Both the position numbers and the translations under genes were made by a program. The notes under the pieces are model-generated. The model saw nothing but the letters and a program-made list of their open reading frames with translations, ran no database searches and was not told the origin of the DNA. DNA of 64,000 bases from an uncultured Bacteroides sp. Its GTDB lineage: Bacteria > Bacteroidota > Bacteroidia > Bacteroidales > Bacteroidaceae. Where the stretch lies: positions 11,960-75,959 of the forward strand of contig NZ_URFY01000017.1 in NCBI RefSeq assembly GCF_900547205.1, given 5' to 3'. Shown piece after piece: positions 27,300 to 37,370 of the stretch (within the stretch, counting starts at the first letter, position 1; every line of letters begins with the position of its first letter).

Positions 27300-27330
27300 T
27301 TGAATAGTTTCCAATGAATTGTTACCTTTG
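27300..27330 (+). promoter_or_regulatory. Promoter of the DUF456 gene
   Basis: TTG (27300-27302) and TACCTTTG (27323-27330) are separated by 20 bases and fit the Bacteroides -33/-7 consensus. Transcription would start near 27336, about 42 bases before the start codon. Confidence 0.65.
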
Positions 27331-27377
27331 TGCATATTGCTACTTAACCGCTTTATATGAAAGAAAATAGATAGACT

Positions 27378-27857
27378 ATGCTGGACGTTATTTTGATTGT
27401 GATTAGTGCCATTTGCCTGATTGTGGGATTGGCAGGTTGTTTGCTTCCGATGATTCCCGGTCCGCCGGTTGCATATTTGGGATTGGTGATTCTTCATTTC
27501 ACTGATAAGGTGCAATATACTACGACGCAACTGATTGTGTGGCTACTGATAGTGGCTGCTTTGCAGGTGCTCGATTATTTCACCCCGATGCTGGGTAGTA
27601 AATATAGTGGCGGCAGCAAGTGGGGCAACTGGGGCTGCATCGTCGGCACTCTGCTCGGACTTCTATTCTTGCCTTGGGGCATCATTCTTGGTCCGTTTCT
27701 GGGGGCTGTGATAGGAGAGCTGCTGGGAAACAAGGAATTTTCGCAGGCTTTGCGATCGGGAGTGGGATCATTGATAGGATTCTTACTGGGCACGTTGCTC
27801 AAGTTTGCCGTTTGTGGCTATTTCTGCTATCAGTTTATTGCCGGGCTGATACGTTAA
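27378..27857 (+). CDS. DUF456 family membrane protein
   Basis: This 159-residue protein has four or five hydrophobic segments rich in Gly and Pro, with LVGLAGCLLPMIPGPPVAYLG at the N-terminus and GPFLGAVIGELLGNKEFSQA in the middle, both typical of the DUF456 family. It is an inner-membrane protein of unknown function. It stands alone between the CPS locus and the glycosidase genes, with its own promoter. Confidence 0.85.
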   Translation: MLDVILIVISAICLIVGLAGCLLPMIPGPPVAYLGLVILHFTDKVQYTTTQLIVWLLIVAALQVLDYFTPMLGSKYSGGSKWGNWGCIVGTLLGLLFLPWGIILGPFLGAVIGELLGNKEFSQALRSGVGSLIGFLLGTLLKFAVCGYFCYQFIAGLIR

Positions 27858-27941
27858 TCTCTCTGATTATTTCTGAAACTTTAGAGTACTAAATCAATGT
27901 GCGTGCGTCTTTAATAAAGCTGCACATTGATAATTAGTACC

Positions 27942-29840
27942 ATGAAGAAGACTTTTATAGCTTTTATTTTGCTGGTTTCTTTAGGGATGGTGACTTCTCT
28001 GTTTGCCGGAGATATCTATGTATCACCCTATGGAAGTGACAAAAACACCGGAACGAAAGAAGCTCCCTTTCATACATTAGACCGGGCAATGAAACAGGCC
28101 CGCGAATGGCGAAGGCTTAAACACCCGGAAACAACTGGCGGAATCTTTATCCGGTTGACCGACGGTGTGTATCCCCAGCATACTCCTTTATTTATAAGAC
28201 CCGAAGATAGCGGTACACCCGATTCTCCCACTGTGATTTGTGCTGTGGGGGATGGTGCGCAGCCTGTCGTTAGTGGCGGAGTAGCCGTCACGGACTGGAA
28301 GCAGGGATGCGAAGACTCAAGAATGAGAAAAGACTTACGTGCAAAGATATGGACTGCACGCGCACCGTTAGCAGGCAACAGACTAGTTGAAACCCGCCAA
28401 CTGTGGGTGAATGGCAACAAAGCTCTGCGAGCAGCTCTATTTCCTGATGGAGTGATGGAGAGGATGATTGATTTTAATCCGGAGGAACAGACGATTACCA
28501 TTCCTACAGCTTCTATTCCTGTTCTTTCAACCAATAATGCACAGAATACTAAAGACTTAGATTGGCTTAAGAATGCCAGTCAACTTGAAATGATGGTGCA
28601 TCAGCGTTGGGCTATTGCCATCCTCCGCATGAAAAGTATAGATGTGAAAGGCGAACAATCTGTCGTTCGTTTTCACGACCCCGAAAGCCAGTTGGAGTTT
28701 GAGCACCCTTGGCCTCAACCTGTCATAGGAGGGGAGAAGGGAAACTCCTCGTTTTGCCTGATGAATGCATTGGAATTGTTGGACAGCCCCGGTGAATGGT
28801 TTCAGGAATATCCTTCGGGAACAATCTATTATTATCCCCGTCCCGGCGAGGATATGAGGACAGCGGAAGTTATGATTCCTACTTTAGAAACTCTTATGAT
28901 TGTAGACGGTACGCACGAACGCCCCGTGGAGCACATCAGATTTGAAGGAATCACCTTTGCACATGCTTCATGGATGCAGCCTTCCCGTCAGGGACACGTG
29001 ACTCTTCAAGGCGGATTTCCTCTGATAGATGCCTACAAACTTCATCAACCCGGGCTTCCGGAAAAAGCGGAGTTGGAGAATCAGGCATGGATAGCACGTC
29101 CCGAAGCCGCGATACGTGTCAGGGGTGCGAAGAATCTGAACTTCAATCACTGCACATTTCGGCAGATGGGTGCCACTGGACTGGATTACGAATGGGCTGT
29201 ATCTGCGTCTACTGTAGAAAATAGTTTGTTTACCGATATCGGCGGCACGGCTTTGCTGGTAGGGGCATTTCCCGGCGGTGGTTTTGAAACCCATGTTCCT
29301 TTTATTCCTCTCGATAAGCGCGACTTGTGCACGGGCATTACCATCAAGAATAATCTCATAACTGATGTGACTAACGAAGATTGGGGCTGTGTAGGCATTG
29401 GTGCCGGATATGTGAAGGAGATTGATATTTCTCATAACGAAGTTTGCCACCTCAATTATTCGGGAATCTGCGTAGGCTGGGGGTGGACAGCACTTGAAAG
29501 CGGAATGAGAAACAATCGTATTGAAGCGAACTATATACATCATTTTGCTCGGCAGCTTTATGATGCGGGTGGACTGTATACGTTGTCCAACCAGCCGGGT
29601 TCGGTGATGAGAAACAATCGGATAGAATATCTGACGGATGCACCTTACGCTACCAACGACAGGGCTTTTTACATCTATCTGGATGAAGCGACGGACGGAT
29701 ATACGATGGAAAATAATTGGTGTCCGCAGGAACGATTTGATTCTAATCGTCCGGGTAAGAAGAACGTGTGGAAGAATAATGGACCACAGGTGCCGGACAG
29801 CATTAAATACAAGGCAGGAACTTATTCATCTCATCAATGA
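27942..29840 (+). CDS. Secreted right-handed beta-helix protein, possible GH141-like glycosidase
   Basis: This 632-residue protein has a signal peptide (start at ATG 27942; cleavage near LFAGD) and begins the mature part with DIYVSPYGSDKNTGTKEAPF, a common opening of beta-helix carbohydrate enzymes. The C-terminal half shows repeated short parallel strands (IRVRGAKNLNFNHCTF, GITIKNNLITDV, IDISHNEVCHLNYSGI, MRNNRIEANYIHHF). The architecture resembles GH141 and related enzymes acting on plant polysaccharides. It precedes a GH31 enzyme gene by 42 bases, so the two probably act in one pathway. Catalytic residues cannot be assigned by eye. Confidence 0.7.
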   Translation: MKKTFIAFILLVSLGMVTSLFAGDIYVSPYGSDKNTGTKEAPFHTLDRAMKQAREWRRLKHPETTGGIFIRLTDGVYPQHTPLFIRPEDSGTPDSPTVICAVGDGAQPVVSGGVAVTDWKQGCEDSRMRKDLRAKIWTARAPLAGNRLVETRQLWVNGNKALRAALFPDGVMERMIDFNPEEQTITIPTASIPVLSTNNAQNTKDLDWLKNASQLEMMVHQRWAIAILRMKSIDVKGEQSVVRFHDPESQLEFEHPWPQPVIGGEKGNSSFCLMNALELLDSPGEWFQEYPSGTIYYYPRPGEDMRTAEVMIPTLETLMIVDGTHERPVEHIRFEGITFAHASWMQPSRQGHVTLQGGFPLIDAYKLHQPGLPEKAELENQAWIARPEAAIRVRGAKNLNFNHCTFRQMGATGLDYEWAVSASTVENSLFTDIGGTALLVGAFPGGGFETHVPFIPLDKRDLCTGITIKNNLITDVTNEDWGCVGIGAGYVKEIDISHNEVCHLNYSGICVGWGWTALESGMRNNRIEANYIHHFARQLYDAGGLYTLSNQPGSVMRNNRIEYLTDAPYATNDRAFYIYLDEATDGYTMENNWCPQERFDSNRPGKKNVWKNNGPQVPDSIKYKAGTYSSHQ

Positions 29841-29882
29841 ACTGATAATAATCATCCGATAAATAATTAATCAATAAAATAA

Positions 29883-32129
29883 ATGAAACCCACGAATTAC
29901 CACTTATTTGACTTCCTTGATTTTGATACAGAATTATCAAGGGACGAATCGCTTTGGAAAGCATATAAGCCGACGGCTATTTACGAGAAGGATGGAGATA
30001 TTTATCTAACCGTTCCTTTTCAGAAGCAACAATTAGCCAATGACATGGCTGCTGATACCACAGTTCCGCAAGAAGAATATACCTTAATTATCCGTCAGTA
30101 TAATATAGGTATCACCCGTCTGTTTCTCGGATTTGGCGACTATGAGTTGACAGACCGTTCGGAGATGTTGCAATTCAGCAGCCGGATACAGAAAGTACCC
30201 TTAAGCATAAAGGAAGAGAAAGGCAAATGGATTCTCGCTACGAAAGACGGAACCCAGCGTGCTGTTATCAATGTGGAAGAACCAGTGCTGGACAGATGGA
30301 GCGAACTGCTTCCCGACCCGCAAGAGACACTGGATATCACTCTCTATCCCGATGGAAAACGTGAAATTCGTTTGGCAGCCTACGACCATTTCTCACCTCC
30401 CCGATACGATGCCCTGCCTGTTGCCTTCTGCAAACGCGATGGGAAGAAAGAACGCGCCACCCTTTCTTTCGAATCCAAGCCCGACGAGTGTTTTGCCGGA
30501 ACAGGCGAACGCTTCTTTAAGATGGACCTGAGCGGGCAGACTTTCTTCCTGAAGAATCAGGACGGACAAGGAGTGAATAACCGTCGTACCTATAAGAATA
30601 TTCCTTTCTACCTTTCGAGCCGGATGTACGGAACATTCTATCATACCTGTGCGCACAGTAAACTTTCCCTTGCCGGACACTCCACCCGTTCCGTTCAATT
30701 CCTGAGCGACCAGGCGTTGCTGGATGTATTTGTGATAGCCGGAGACACGATGGAAGATATTCTGCGCGGTTATCGTGACCTAACCGGATATCCGTCTATG
30801 CCACCCCTCTGGAGTTTCGGTGTTTGGATGAGCCGCATGACATACTTCAGTGCCGACGAAGTAAACGAAATCTGCACCCGTATGCGCACCGAGCATTATC
30901 CTTGCGACGTGATTCACTTGGATACCGGATGGTTCCGCACTGACTGGCTTTGCGAATGGAAATTCAATGAAGAGCGTTTCCCCGACCCGAAAGGATTCAT
31001 CCGAGGATTGAAGAAGAACGGCTACCGGGTATCCCTGTGGCAACTTCCATACGTGGCAGAGGATGCAGAACAAATAGAAGAAGCGAAAACGAATGAATAT
31101 ATCGCCCCGCTGACCAGACAGCAGGACACCGACGGCTCTAATTTCTCGGCACTGGATTATGCCGGAACGATAGATTTCACTTACCCGAAAGCCACCGAAT
31201 GGTACAAAGGATTACTGAAACAACTTCTCGACATGGGCGTGACGTGCATCAAAACCGACTTCGGCGAGAATATCCACATGGATGCTCTCTATAAAGGGAT
31301 GAAACCGGAGTTGCTCAATAATCTCTATGCTTTGCTTTATCAGAAAGCAGCTTACGAGATAACGAAGGAAGTGACGGGCGACGGTATCGTCTGGGCACGT
31401 GCCGCATGGGCAGGATGCCAGCGTTACCCCCTGCATTGGGGAGGAGATTCGTGCAGCTCATGGGATGGAATGGCAGGTTCGCTCAAAGGTGGTTTGCATT
31501 TCGGACTGTCGGGCTTTGCTTTCTGGAGCCACGATGTCCCCGGATTCCATACGTTGCCCAACTTTATGAATTCCGTAGTGGCAGACGATGTGTATATGCG
31601 TTGGACACAATTCGGAGTGTTCACGTCGCACATCCGTTATCATGGAACGAACAAGCGTGAGCCTTGGCATTATCCTGCCATTGCCCCGATGGTGAAGAAA
31701 TGGTGGAAGCTGCGCTATGCACTCATTCCGTACATTGTGGAACAAAGTCGGCTGGCGATTGAAAACGGTAGTCCGCTCTTGCAGGCGCTCATTCTCCATC
31801 ACCCGGAAGATAAACTTTGCTGGCACATTGACGATGAATATTACTTTGGTAATGATTTTCTTGTCGCTCCCGTGATGAACAGTGAAAACAGACGGGATAT
31901 TTATCTTCCCGAAGGTCGGTGGGTGAATTTCTTCACCGGAGAACGTCAAGAAGGAGGTCGATGGCTGAAAGATGTGTATGTGCCGCTCGAAGAGATGCCG
32001 GTATATATGCGCGAGAATGCTGCCATACCCATTTATCCCGAAGAGGTGGAGTGCACGGACGAGATGGATTTAAGCAAAAGTGTGTCCTTAAGTATAAATG
32101 AGGATTTCAAAGGATATTGGAATCGGTAA
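29883..32129 (+). CDS. GH31 glycosidase, probable alpha-xylosidase
   Basis: This 748-residue protein has the GH31 layout: an N-terminal beta domain, a TIM barrel with PPLWSFGVWMSRMTY, PCDVIHLDTGWF, the nucleophile Asp near 459 in IKTDFGE, the acid/base Asp near 522 in GGDSCSSW, and a C-terminal beta region (YFGNDFLVAPVM). The sequence around the nucleophile and WKFNEERFPDPKG is of the YicI alpha-xylosidase kind. No signal peptide is visible, which suggests a cytoplasmic enzyme acting on imported xylosides. Alpha-glucosidase remains possible. Confidence 0.85.
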   Translation: MKPTNYHLFDFLDFDTELSRDESLWKAYKPTAIYEKDGDIYLTVPFQKQQLANDMAADTTVPQEEYTLIIRQYNIGITRLFLGFGDYELTDRSEMLQFSSRIQKVPLSIKEEKGKWILATKDGTQRAVINVEEPVLDRWSELLPDPQETLDITLYPDGKREIRLAAYDHFSPPRYDALPVAFCKRDGKKERATLSFESKPDECFAGTGERFFKMDLSGQTFFLKNQDGQGVNNRRTYKNIPFYLSSRMYGTFYHTCAHSKLSLAGHSTRSVQFLSDQALLDVFVIAGDTMEDILRGYRDLTGYPSMPPLWSFGVWMSRMTYFSADEVNEICTRMRTEHYPCDVIHLDTGWFRTDWLCEWKFNEERFPDPKGFIRGLKKNGYRVSLWQLPYVAEDAEQIEEAKTNEYIAPLTRQQDTDGSNFSALDYAGTIDFTYPKATEWYKGLLKQLLDMGVTCIKTDFGENIHMDALYKGMKPELLNNLYALLYQKAAYEITKEVTGDGIVWARAAWAGCQRYPLHWGGDSCSSWDGMAGSLKGGLHFGLSGFAFWSHDVPGFHTLPNFMNSVVADDVYMRWTQFGVFTSHIRYHGTNKREPWHYPAIAPMVKKWWKLRYALIPYIVEQSRLAIENGSPLLQALILHHPEDKLCWHIDDEYYFGNDFLVAPVMNSENRRDIYLPEGRWVNFFTGERQEGGRWLKDVYVPLEEMPVYMRENAAIPIYPEEVECTDEMDLSKSVSLSINEDFKGYWNR

Positions 32130-32189
32130 AGTTTGACAAACAGATTCTTGAAATATACAATATAGATAACTATAAAAACTTGGCAGAGT

Positions 32190-34019
32190 ATGAAAACATG
32201 GAAAAGTAATCTTGAAGAGACGAAACAACGTTATATAGACTGGTGGAATCATAAAGGAATCATTCTCAATATGTGGGAGCACTTTCAGGAAGGGGTGATG
32301 CCTCATGCAGACGTTGCTCCACCTGCGCCGGCAAAGAATTTGTCGCAAAAATGGTTCGACCCGCAGTGGAGAGCCGAATATCTGGATTGGTATGTGGCAC
32401 ACAGTAGTTTGAAAGCCGACATACTGCCGGTTGCGAATACACAACTGGGTCCCGGCTCGCTGGCGGCTATCTTGGGCGGAGTATTTGAGGGTGGAGAAGA
32501 CACAATCTGGATTCATCCCGACCCGGACTTTAATGATGAAATCGTATTCAACCCCGAACATCCGAACTGGATTCTTCATAAAGAACTGCTGAAAGCCTGC
32601 AAAGCGAAAGCCAACGGCAACTATTTTGTCGGTATGCCCGACCTGATGGAAGGACTCGATGTGCTCGCCGCTCTGAAAGGAACGGACCGTGTATTGCTGG
32701 ATACGGTGATGCAGCCCGAAATCCTCGAGCAGCAGATGCAGCAGATTAATGATATTTACTTCAAAGTGTTCGATGAACTCTACGACATCATCCGCGAAGG
32801 TGACGAAATGGCTTTCTGCTATTTCTCTTCATGGGCACCGGGGAAAATGAGTAAGTTGCAAAGTGATATTTCGACAATGATTAGTGAGGAAGATTATCGA
32901 CGTTTTGTGCAACCGTTCATTCGTGAGCAATGCCGGAAGATTGACTATACGCTCTATCATCTGGATGGAGTGGGAGCCATGCACCATCTGCCTGCTCTGC
33001 TCGAAATAGAGGAATTGAATGCTATTCAATGGACGCCCGGAGTGGGTGAGCCGCAGGGTGGTTCGCCCAAATGGTATGACTTGTATAAGAAGATTCTTGC
33101 AGGTGGAAAGAGTGTCATGGCTTGCTGGGTGACGCTGGACGAACTGAAACCTTTGCTCGACAATATCGGAACGGATGGGGTTCATCTTGAGATGGATTTC
33201 CATAACGAGAGAGAAGTGGAACAGGCTATGAGAATTGTAGAAGAATATACGGGAGCTTCATTGTTTTCTTCTGCTTCTACTGCTGATGCTGCTACGGTGA
33301 ATGCCGGTAAACATCAACAAGTAGCGGATAAGGCTCTTGAAAAGGATGGCATTCGTATAAAGGAGGAACAGCAACCGGAAGAGGATAAACTGCAACCACT
33401 TTACGATGCTATCGTTGCCGGGAAGCTGGAACCGGCGGTGGAAGTCACTAAACAGGCTATTGCTGACGGAGTGGTTCCGCAGGATATTATCAATAACTAC
33501 ATGATTAAAGCGATGGGCGAAGTGGGGCAGCGATTCCAAGACGGAAAAGCGTTTGTTCCTCAATTGCTGATGGCAGGACGTGCCATGAAGGGTGCTTTGG
33601 AATTGCTGAATCCGCTGTTGGCTGGCAGTGCTTCGACGACTATCGGTAAGATTGTTATCGGAACGGTGAAGGGCGACCTACATGATATCGGTAAGAATCT
33701 CGTTGCGTCCATGCTCGAAGGTTGCGGCTTCGAAGTTATCAATATCGGCATTGATGTGACTTGCGATAAGTTCGTTGAGGCTGTGAAAGAAAGCCATGCC
33801 GACATCTTGTGTATGAGTGCTTTGCTGACTACGACCATGACTTATATGAAGGACGTGATTCAGGCATTGGAAGAAGCAGGAATCCGCAATCGGGTGAAGG
33901 TGATGATTGGCGGTGCTCCCGTCAGTCAGGGATTTACGGACGAGATAGGGGCGGATGGGTATAGTGACAATGCCAATACTGCCGTAGCCGTTGCTAAGGA
34001 GTTGATGAGGAAAAAATGA
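32190..34019 (+). CDS. Fusion of URO-D-like methyltransferase domain and corrinoid-binding domain
   Basis: This 609-residue cytoplasmic protein joins two modules. Residues about 1-355 form a uroporphyrinogen-decarboxylase-like barrel (SSWAPGKMSKLQSDIS, YHLDGVGAMHHLPALLEIEE). After an Ala/Ser-rich linker, residues about 400-609 are a cobalamin-binding methyltransferase domain with a helical cap (VPQDIINNYMIKAMGEVG) and the base-off motif DLHDIGKN, whose His (near 498) ligates cobalt. Such corrinoid domains are normally separate proteins (MtaC, MtbC type). With the separate MtaA-like protein, the activation-domain protein and a symporter nearby, a methyl-transfer pathway from an imported methylated compound is indicated; the methyl donor is unknown. 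Confidence 0.87.
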   Translation: MKTWKSNLEETKQRYIDWWNHKGIILNMWEHFQEGVMPHADVAPPAPAKNLSQKWFDPQWRAEYLDWYVAHSSLKADILPVANTQLGPGSLAAILGGVFEGGEDTIWIHPDPDFNDEIVFNPEHPNWILHKELLKACKAKANGNYFVGMPDLMEGLDVLAALKGTDRVLLDTVMQPEILEQQMQQINDIYFKVFDELYDIIREGDEMAFCYFSSWAPGKMSKLQSDISTMISEEDYRRFVQPFIREQCRKIDYTLYHLDGVGAMHHLPALLEIEELNAIQWTPGVGEPQGGSPKWYDLYKKILAGGKSVMACWVTLDELKPLLDNIGTDGVHLEMDFHNEREVEQAMRIVEEYTGASLFSSASTADAATVNAGKHQQVADKALEKDGIRIKEEQQPEEDKLQPLYDAIVAGKLEPAVEVTKQAIADGVVPQDIINNYMIKAMGEVGQRFQDGKAFVPQLLMAGRAMKGALELLNPLLAGSASTTIGKIVIGTVKGDLHDIGKNLVASMLEGCGFEVINIGIDVTCDKFVEAVKESHADILCMSALLTTTMTYMKDVIQALEEAGIRNRVKVMIGGAPVSQGFTDEIGADGYSDNANTAVAVAKELMRKK

Positions 34020-34059
34020 TATGAGGCACGGATTTAGTTACTTATTTAATACATGAATT

Positions 34060-35631
34060 ATGCACATTAAATTCTTAGAAACACTGGATTGGGGCATTCT
34101 GATTGCTTACTTTCTTATATTGATAGCCATCGGCGTATGGGCGAGTTCCAAACGAAAGAAAGGCAGTAGCCTCTTTATGGCGGAAAATTCGTTGAGATGG
34201 TATCACATCGGTTTTTCCATGTGGGGAACCAATGTGGGGCCTTCCATGCTGATTGCATCTGCCAGTGCCGGATTCACTACCGGCATTGTTTCGGGCAATT
34301 ATGCCTGGTATGCGTTTGTTTTTATCTGTCTGCTGGCTTTTGTGTTTGCTCCGCGATACTTGGGTACGCGAGTCACTACACTCCCCGAATTTATGGGAAA
34401 GCGATTCGGGCAGTCCACACGTAACATACTGGCGTGGTACACTATCATCACGATTCTGATTTCATGGTTGGCACTGACATTGTTTGCAGGCGGCGTATTG
34501 ATTCGTCAGGTATTCGATATACCGATGTGGCAGTCTGCTTTGTTGTTGCTCATCATCTCCGCTTTCTTCACGATGCTTGGAGGATTGAAAGCCGTGGCGT
34601 ATACCAATGTTTATCAGATGATATTGTTGATTGTGGTATCCGCCACATTGGCTATTATGGGTATATATGAGGTAGGAGGAATAGGCGCGTTGGCGGATGC
34701 TGTTCCGGCAGATTTCTGGAATCTCTTCCGTTCGAATGACGATCCGGCTTTTCCGTGGTTGCCTATTATCCTGGGCTATCCGGTGATGGGAGTATGGTTC
34801 TGGTGCACAGACCAGTCGATGGTGCAACCGGTGCTGGCTGCTAAAAGTCTGAAAGAAGGTCAGCTAGGAACGAACTTCACCGGATGGCTGAAAATATTGG
34901 ATGTACCTCTTTATATTCTTCCGGGCATCATTTGTCTGGCTCTGTTTCCTCAATTGGAGAATCCGGATGAGGCGTACATGACGATGGTCACTCATTTGTT
35001 TCCCGTAGGAATGGTCGGGCTGGTGCTAGCTGTATTGACGGCGGCGCTTGTTAGCACTATCGGCTCTGCGCTGAATGCATTGAGCACAGTGTTCACAATG
35101 GATATCTATGTGAAGAGAATCAGACCGCAGGCTCCGCAAAAGGAGATGATTCGCGTCGGACAAGTGGTGACTGTGGTAGGTGCGCTTATATCCGTTATCA
35201 TCACAATTGCTATCGACAGCATTCACGGACTGAATCTTTTCAATGTGTTCCAGTCCGTGCTGGGATTCATTGCTCCTCCGATGGCAGCGGTATTCCTTTT
35301 CGGAGTTTTCTGGAAACGCACCACTACACGGGCAGCTAATGCCGCGCTGACCATAGGAACTGTTTTCAGCATTGGGGTAGGGGTATTGTACCTGTGGGTG
35401 TTTCCGGCAGAGCAATATACGGCTTGGCCTCATTTCATGCTGCTGTCTTTCTACTTGTTCGTAATTATCAGCATTGGTATGGTGGTGGTAAGTCTGTTGG
35501 ATAAGACTCCTCAGATGGGAATTTTGAATATGGAAAAGGTAAATGAGAAGCCGGCGCGAGTAGTGCTAATATTGTGGGGATTGCTCGTGGTGACAATGAT
35601 TGGACTTTATGTCTTCTTCAATGGACACTAA
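34060..35631 (+). CDS. Sodium:solute symporter (SSS family)
   Basis: This 523-residue inner-membrane protein has about thirteen hydrophobic segments and the SSS motifs GFSMWGTNVGPSMLIASASA near residue 50 and TTLPEFMGKRFG. It should import a small organic solute with sodium. It lies between the corrinoid fusion gene and the methyltransferase genes, so its substrate may be the methylated compound those enzymes use, or a sugar released by the upstream glycosidases. Its last four bases overlap the convergent gene. Confidence 0.88.
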   Translation: MHIKFLETLDWGILIAYFLILIAIGVWASSKRKKGSSLFMAENSLRWYHIGFSMWGTNVGPSMLIASASAGFTTGIVSGNYAWYAFVFICLLAFVFAPRYLGTRVTTLPEFMGKRFGQSTRNILAWYTIITILISWLALTLFAGGVLIRQVFDIPMWQSALLLLIISAFFTMLGGLKAVAYTNVYQMILLIVVSATLAIMGIYEVGGIGALADAVPADFWNLFRSNDDPAFPWLPIILGYPVMGVWFWCTDQSMVQPVLAAKSLKEGQLGTNFTGWLKILDVPLYILPGIICLALFPQLENPDEAYMTMVTHLFPVGMVGLVLAVLTAALVSTIGSALNALSTVFTMDIYVKRIRPQAPQKEMIRVGQVVTVVGALISVIITIAIDSIHGLNLFNVFQSVLGFIAPPMAAVFLFGVFWKRTTTRAANAALTIGTVFSIGVGVLYLWVFPAEQYTAWPHFMLLSFYLFVIISIGMVVVSLLDKTPQMGILNMEKVNEKPARVVLILWGLLVVTMIGLYVFFNGH

Positions 35632-36329
35632 CGCTTTCTCTTACGAAAGCAGTTCTCGTAGGTACACAGTCCGCAAGTATATTCCAGCTTGCGGACACTG
35701 GAACCTATTCCGATAACACCGCTTACCGATTTAATGGGAATCATCAGGCTGGAATCCGTCAACCGGATGCCGCAGGGAGAAGTGACGGGAAATAAAGAGA
35801 AGAGTTTCTGCTGTTCCGAAACGTGCCATCCGCAATAGCCGGGACTGTATCTGTTGGTATGTTTCCAATCTTTTTCTTCAATATAGGCAGCCAAAGCCTT
35901 TTCCATACAATCGGCTGCTTTCTCGGCAATAATGCTTCCTAAAGAATCTGTAATGTACGTTTTCACCATATCGTCTTCCTGTTGAAGCGTATGCTGGAAT
36001 GTCTCAAATTCACTTCCGGCAGTAGCTGCAAAAAAGGCAAAAGCTTCCGAGCCTCGTAATTGGCGTGCAATGATTTTGCCGATAGAGAAGACAGTATCTC
36101 CTACGGTCAGTGTTTCCTTTTTCGTGTCGAGTATCCCGTCGGTAATGAAAAAGAAGAATCGGGGGCGGAGAGAGGGAACGATACGATTGAGTAATGTGTC
36201 TGTCTCTTCCACTACCGTTCCGTCCGGTGTAGAATCTTTATATCCCATCGCCTCGTCAATTTCGGACGATGGGATATTCAAATCTTTATAGCTCAGTTCC
36301 TGTTCAAGCATTTGCAAGTTATGGTTCAA
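35628..36329 (-). CDS. Vitamin B12-dependent methionine synthase activation-domain-like protein
   Basis: This 233-residue protein is a free-standing relative of the SAM-binding activation domain of MetH: LRPRFFFFITDG, FAATAGSEFETFQ, CMEKALAAYIEE, RYSPGYCGWHVSEQQKLFSL and the RLTDSSLMIPIKSVSGVIGI segment; the C-terminal cysteines (CGLCTYENCF) are typical. It may re-methylate and reactivate oxidised corrinoid of the neighbouring fusion protein. A TTG start at 36329 has GGAG 8 bases upstream; the ATG at 36311 is an alternative. It ends in a 4-base overlap with the convergent symporter gene. Confidence 0.85.
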   Translation of the reverse strand: MNHNLQMLEQELSYKDLNIPSSEIDEAMGYKDSTPDGTVVEETDTLLNRIVPSLRPRFFFFITDGILDTKKETLTVGDTVFSIGKIIARQLRGSEAFAFFAATAGSEFETFQHTLQQEDDMVKTYITDSLGSIIAEKAADCMEKALAAYIEEKDWKHTNRYSPGYCGWHVSEQQKLFSLFPVTSPCGIRLTDSSLMIPIKSVSGVIGIGSSVRKLEYTCGLCTYENCFRKRKR

Positions 36330-36353
36330 AGTAAATACTCCTGCTCGATTAAA

Positions 36354-37370
36354 TTAATTGCGCGTCTTGTTGAACTTTTCCAGTGCCGTGTAGAAAGCGT
36401 CGATATTCGCTAGCGGTGTATATGGCGGAATATCGCAACCACTCGACAGTACGAAGTTCGGATAAGCGCTTGTTGCCTCCAATAATTGGAGCGTAACCTT
36501 TTTCATCTCTTCCGTCCCGGCCATCTTAAACAAACTCATCGGGTCGAGATTTCCCATAGCCAGTGCATCGGCGGGAACTTCTTTCAATGCTTCTACCATA
36601 TCAATCTTATTTCCGAAGTGATATGCCGCTGCTCCGGTGAATACCATTGCTTGTGTGCAATTGCCTGTGTTTCCGCAATTATGAAGCACTACCGTGAAAT
36701 TATCATCCTGCACTTTCTCTACAATTTCCTTCACGAATACCGAAGAATAATTGAGGCAATCTTCATTAGACAGTAGTCCGGCAGCAGGTTCCGCTATCAC
36801 CACTCCATTCACTCCGGTGGCTTTCAGCGCCATGCAATAGCGAGTGATAAAGTCGGTGCACTTGCGCAAAAGGGTAGTTGCCGCTTCGGGATTAATATAA
36901 ATCAGCATCATGATTTCCGACATATCATACAAGCGTCCTGCCAGTGAATAAGGTCCGATGCAGCCGGCAAATACCGGACGGTCTGTGATGTTTCTGGCTG
37001 CCAGCATATTGGCTTTCAGATATTCGGGGATTCGTCCTTTGTTCAGAGCAGGAATCTCCAGCTTTTCAATAGCGTCTTCATCGGCAAGCAACCGACCGGA
37101 TACACTCGGCACTTCATTCTCCGGAAAGATAATCTCCGCCCCGAAGGCCTCTGCTTCTACCGTGAGGTCCATAATGACCGTTGCAGCCGCCGCAGGATAT
37201 TTATCGCAAAGCGCCTTGATGGCTTCGTAATGCACCTGTCCGTTAGTCACCGCATCACGCACTGTCTTTCCGATAAATTCGATACCCGGATGCGTCATGA
37301 TAGGAATAGCCGCAGTCTCCTTATTTTGAATCGTTTGACTGATCCATTCTTTCATATTCAGTTTACTCAT
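36354..37370 (-). CDS. Uroporphyrinogen-decarboxylase-family methyltransferase (MtaA/CmuA-like)
   Basis: This 338-residue protein has the URO-D/MtaA fold with the zinc motif His-x-Cys in VVLHNCGNTG (about residues 231-240) and a second Cys in LSSGCDIPPYTPL (about 312-324), the pattern of corrinoid:thiol methyltransferases. AGCIGPYSLAGRLYDM is a further family signature. It should move the methyl group from the corrinoid fusion protein to an acceptor (thiol or folate; not known in Bacteroides). It lies 24 bases upstream of the activation-domain gene in a two-gene minus-strand operon. Confidence 0.87.
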   Translation of the reverse strand: MSKLNMKEWISQTIQNKETAAIPIMTHPGIEFIGKTVRDAVTNGQVHYEAIKALCDKYPAAAATVIMDLTVEAEAFGAEIIFPENEVPSVSGRLLADEDAIEKLEIPALNKGRIPEYLKANMLAARNITDRPVFAGCIGPYSLAGRLYDMSEIMMLIYINPEAATTLLRKCTDFITRYCMALKATGVNGVVIAEPAAGLLSNEDCLNYSSVFVKEIVEKVQDDNFTVVLHNCGNTGNCTQAMVFTGAAAYHFGNKIDMVEALKEVPADALAMGNLDPMSLFKMAGTEEMKKVTLQLLEATSAYPNFVLSSGCDIPPYTPLANIDAFYTALEKFNKTRN

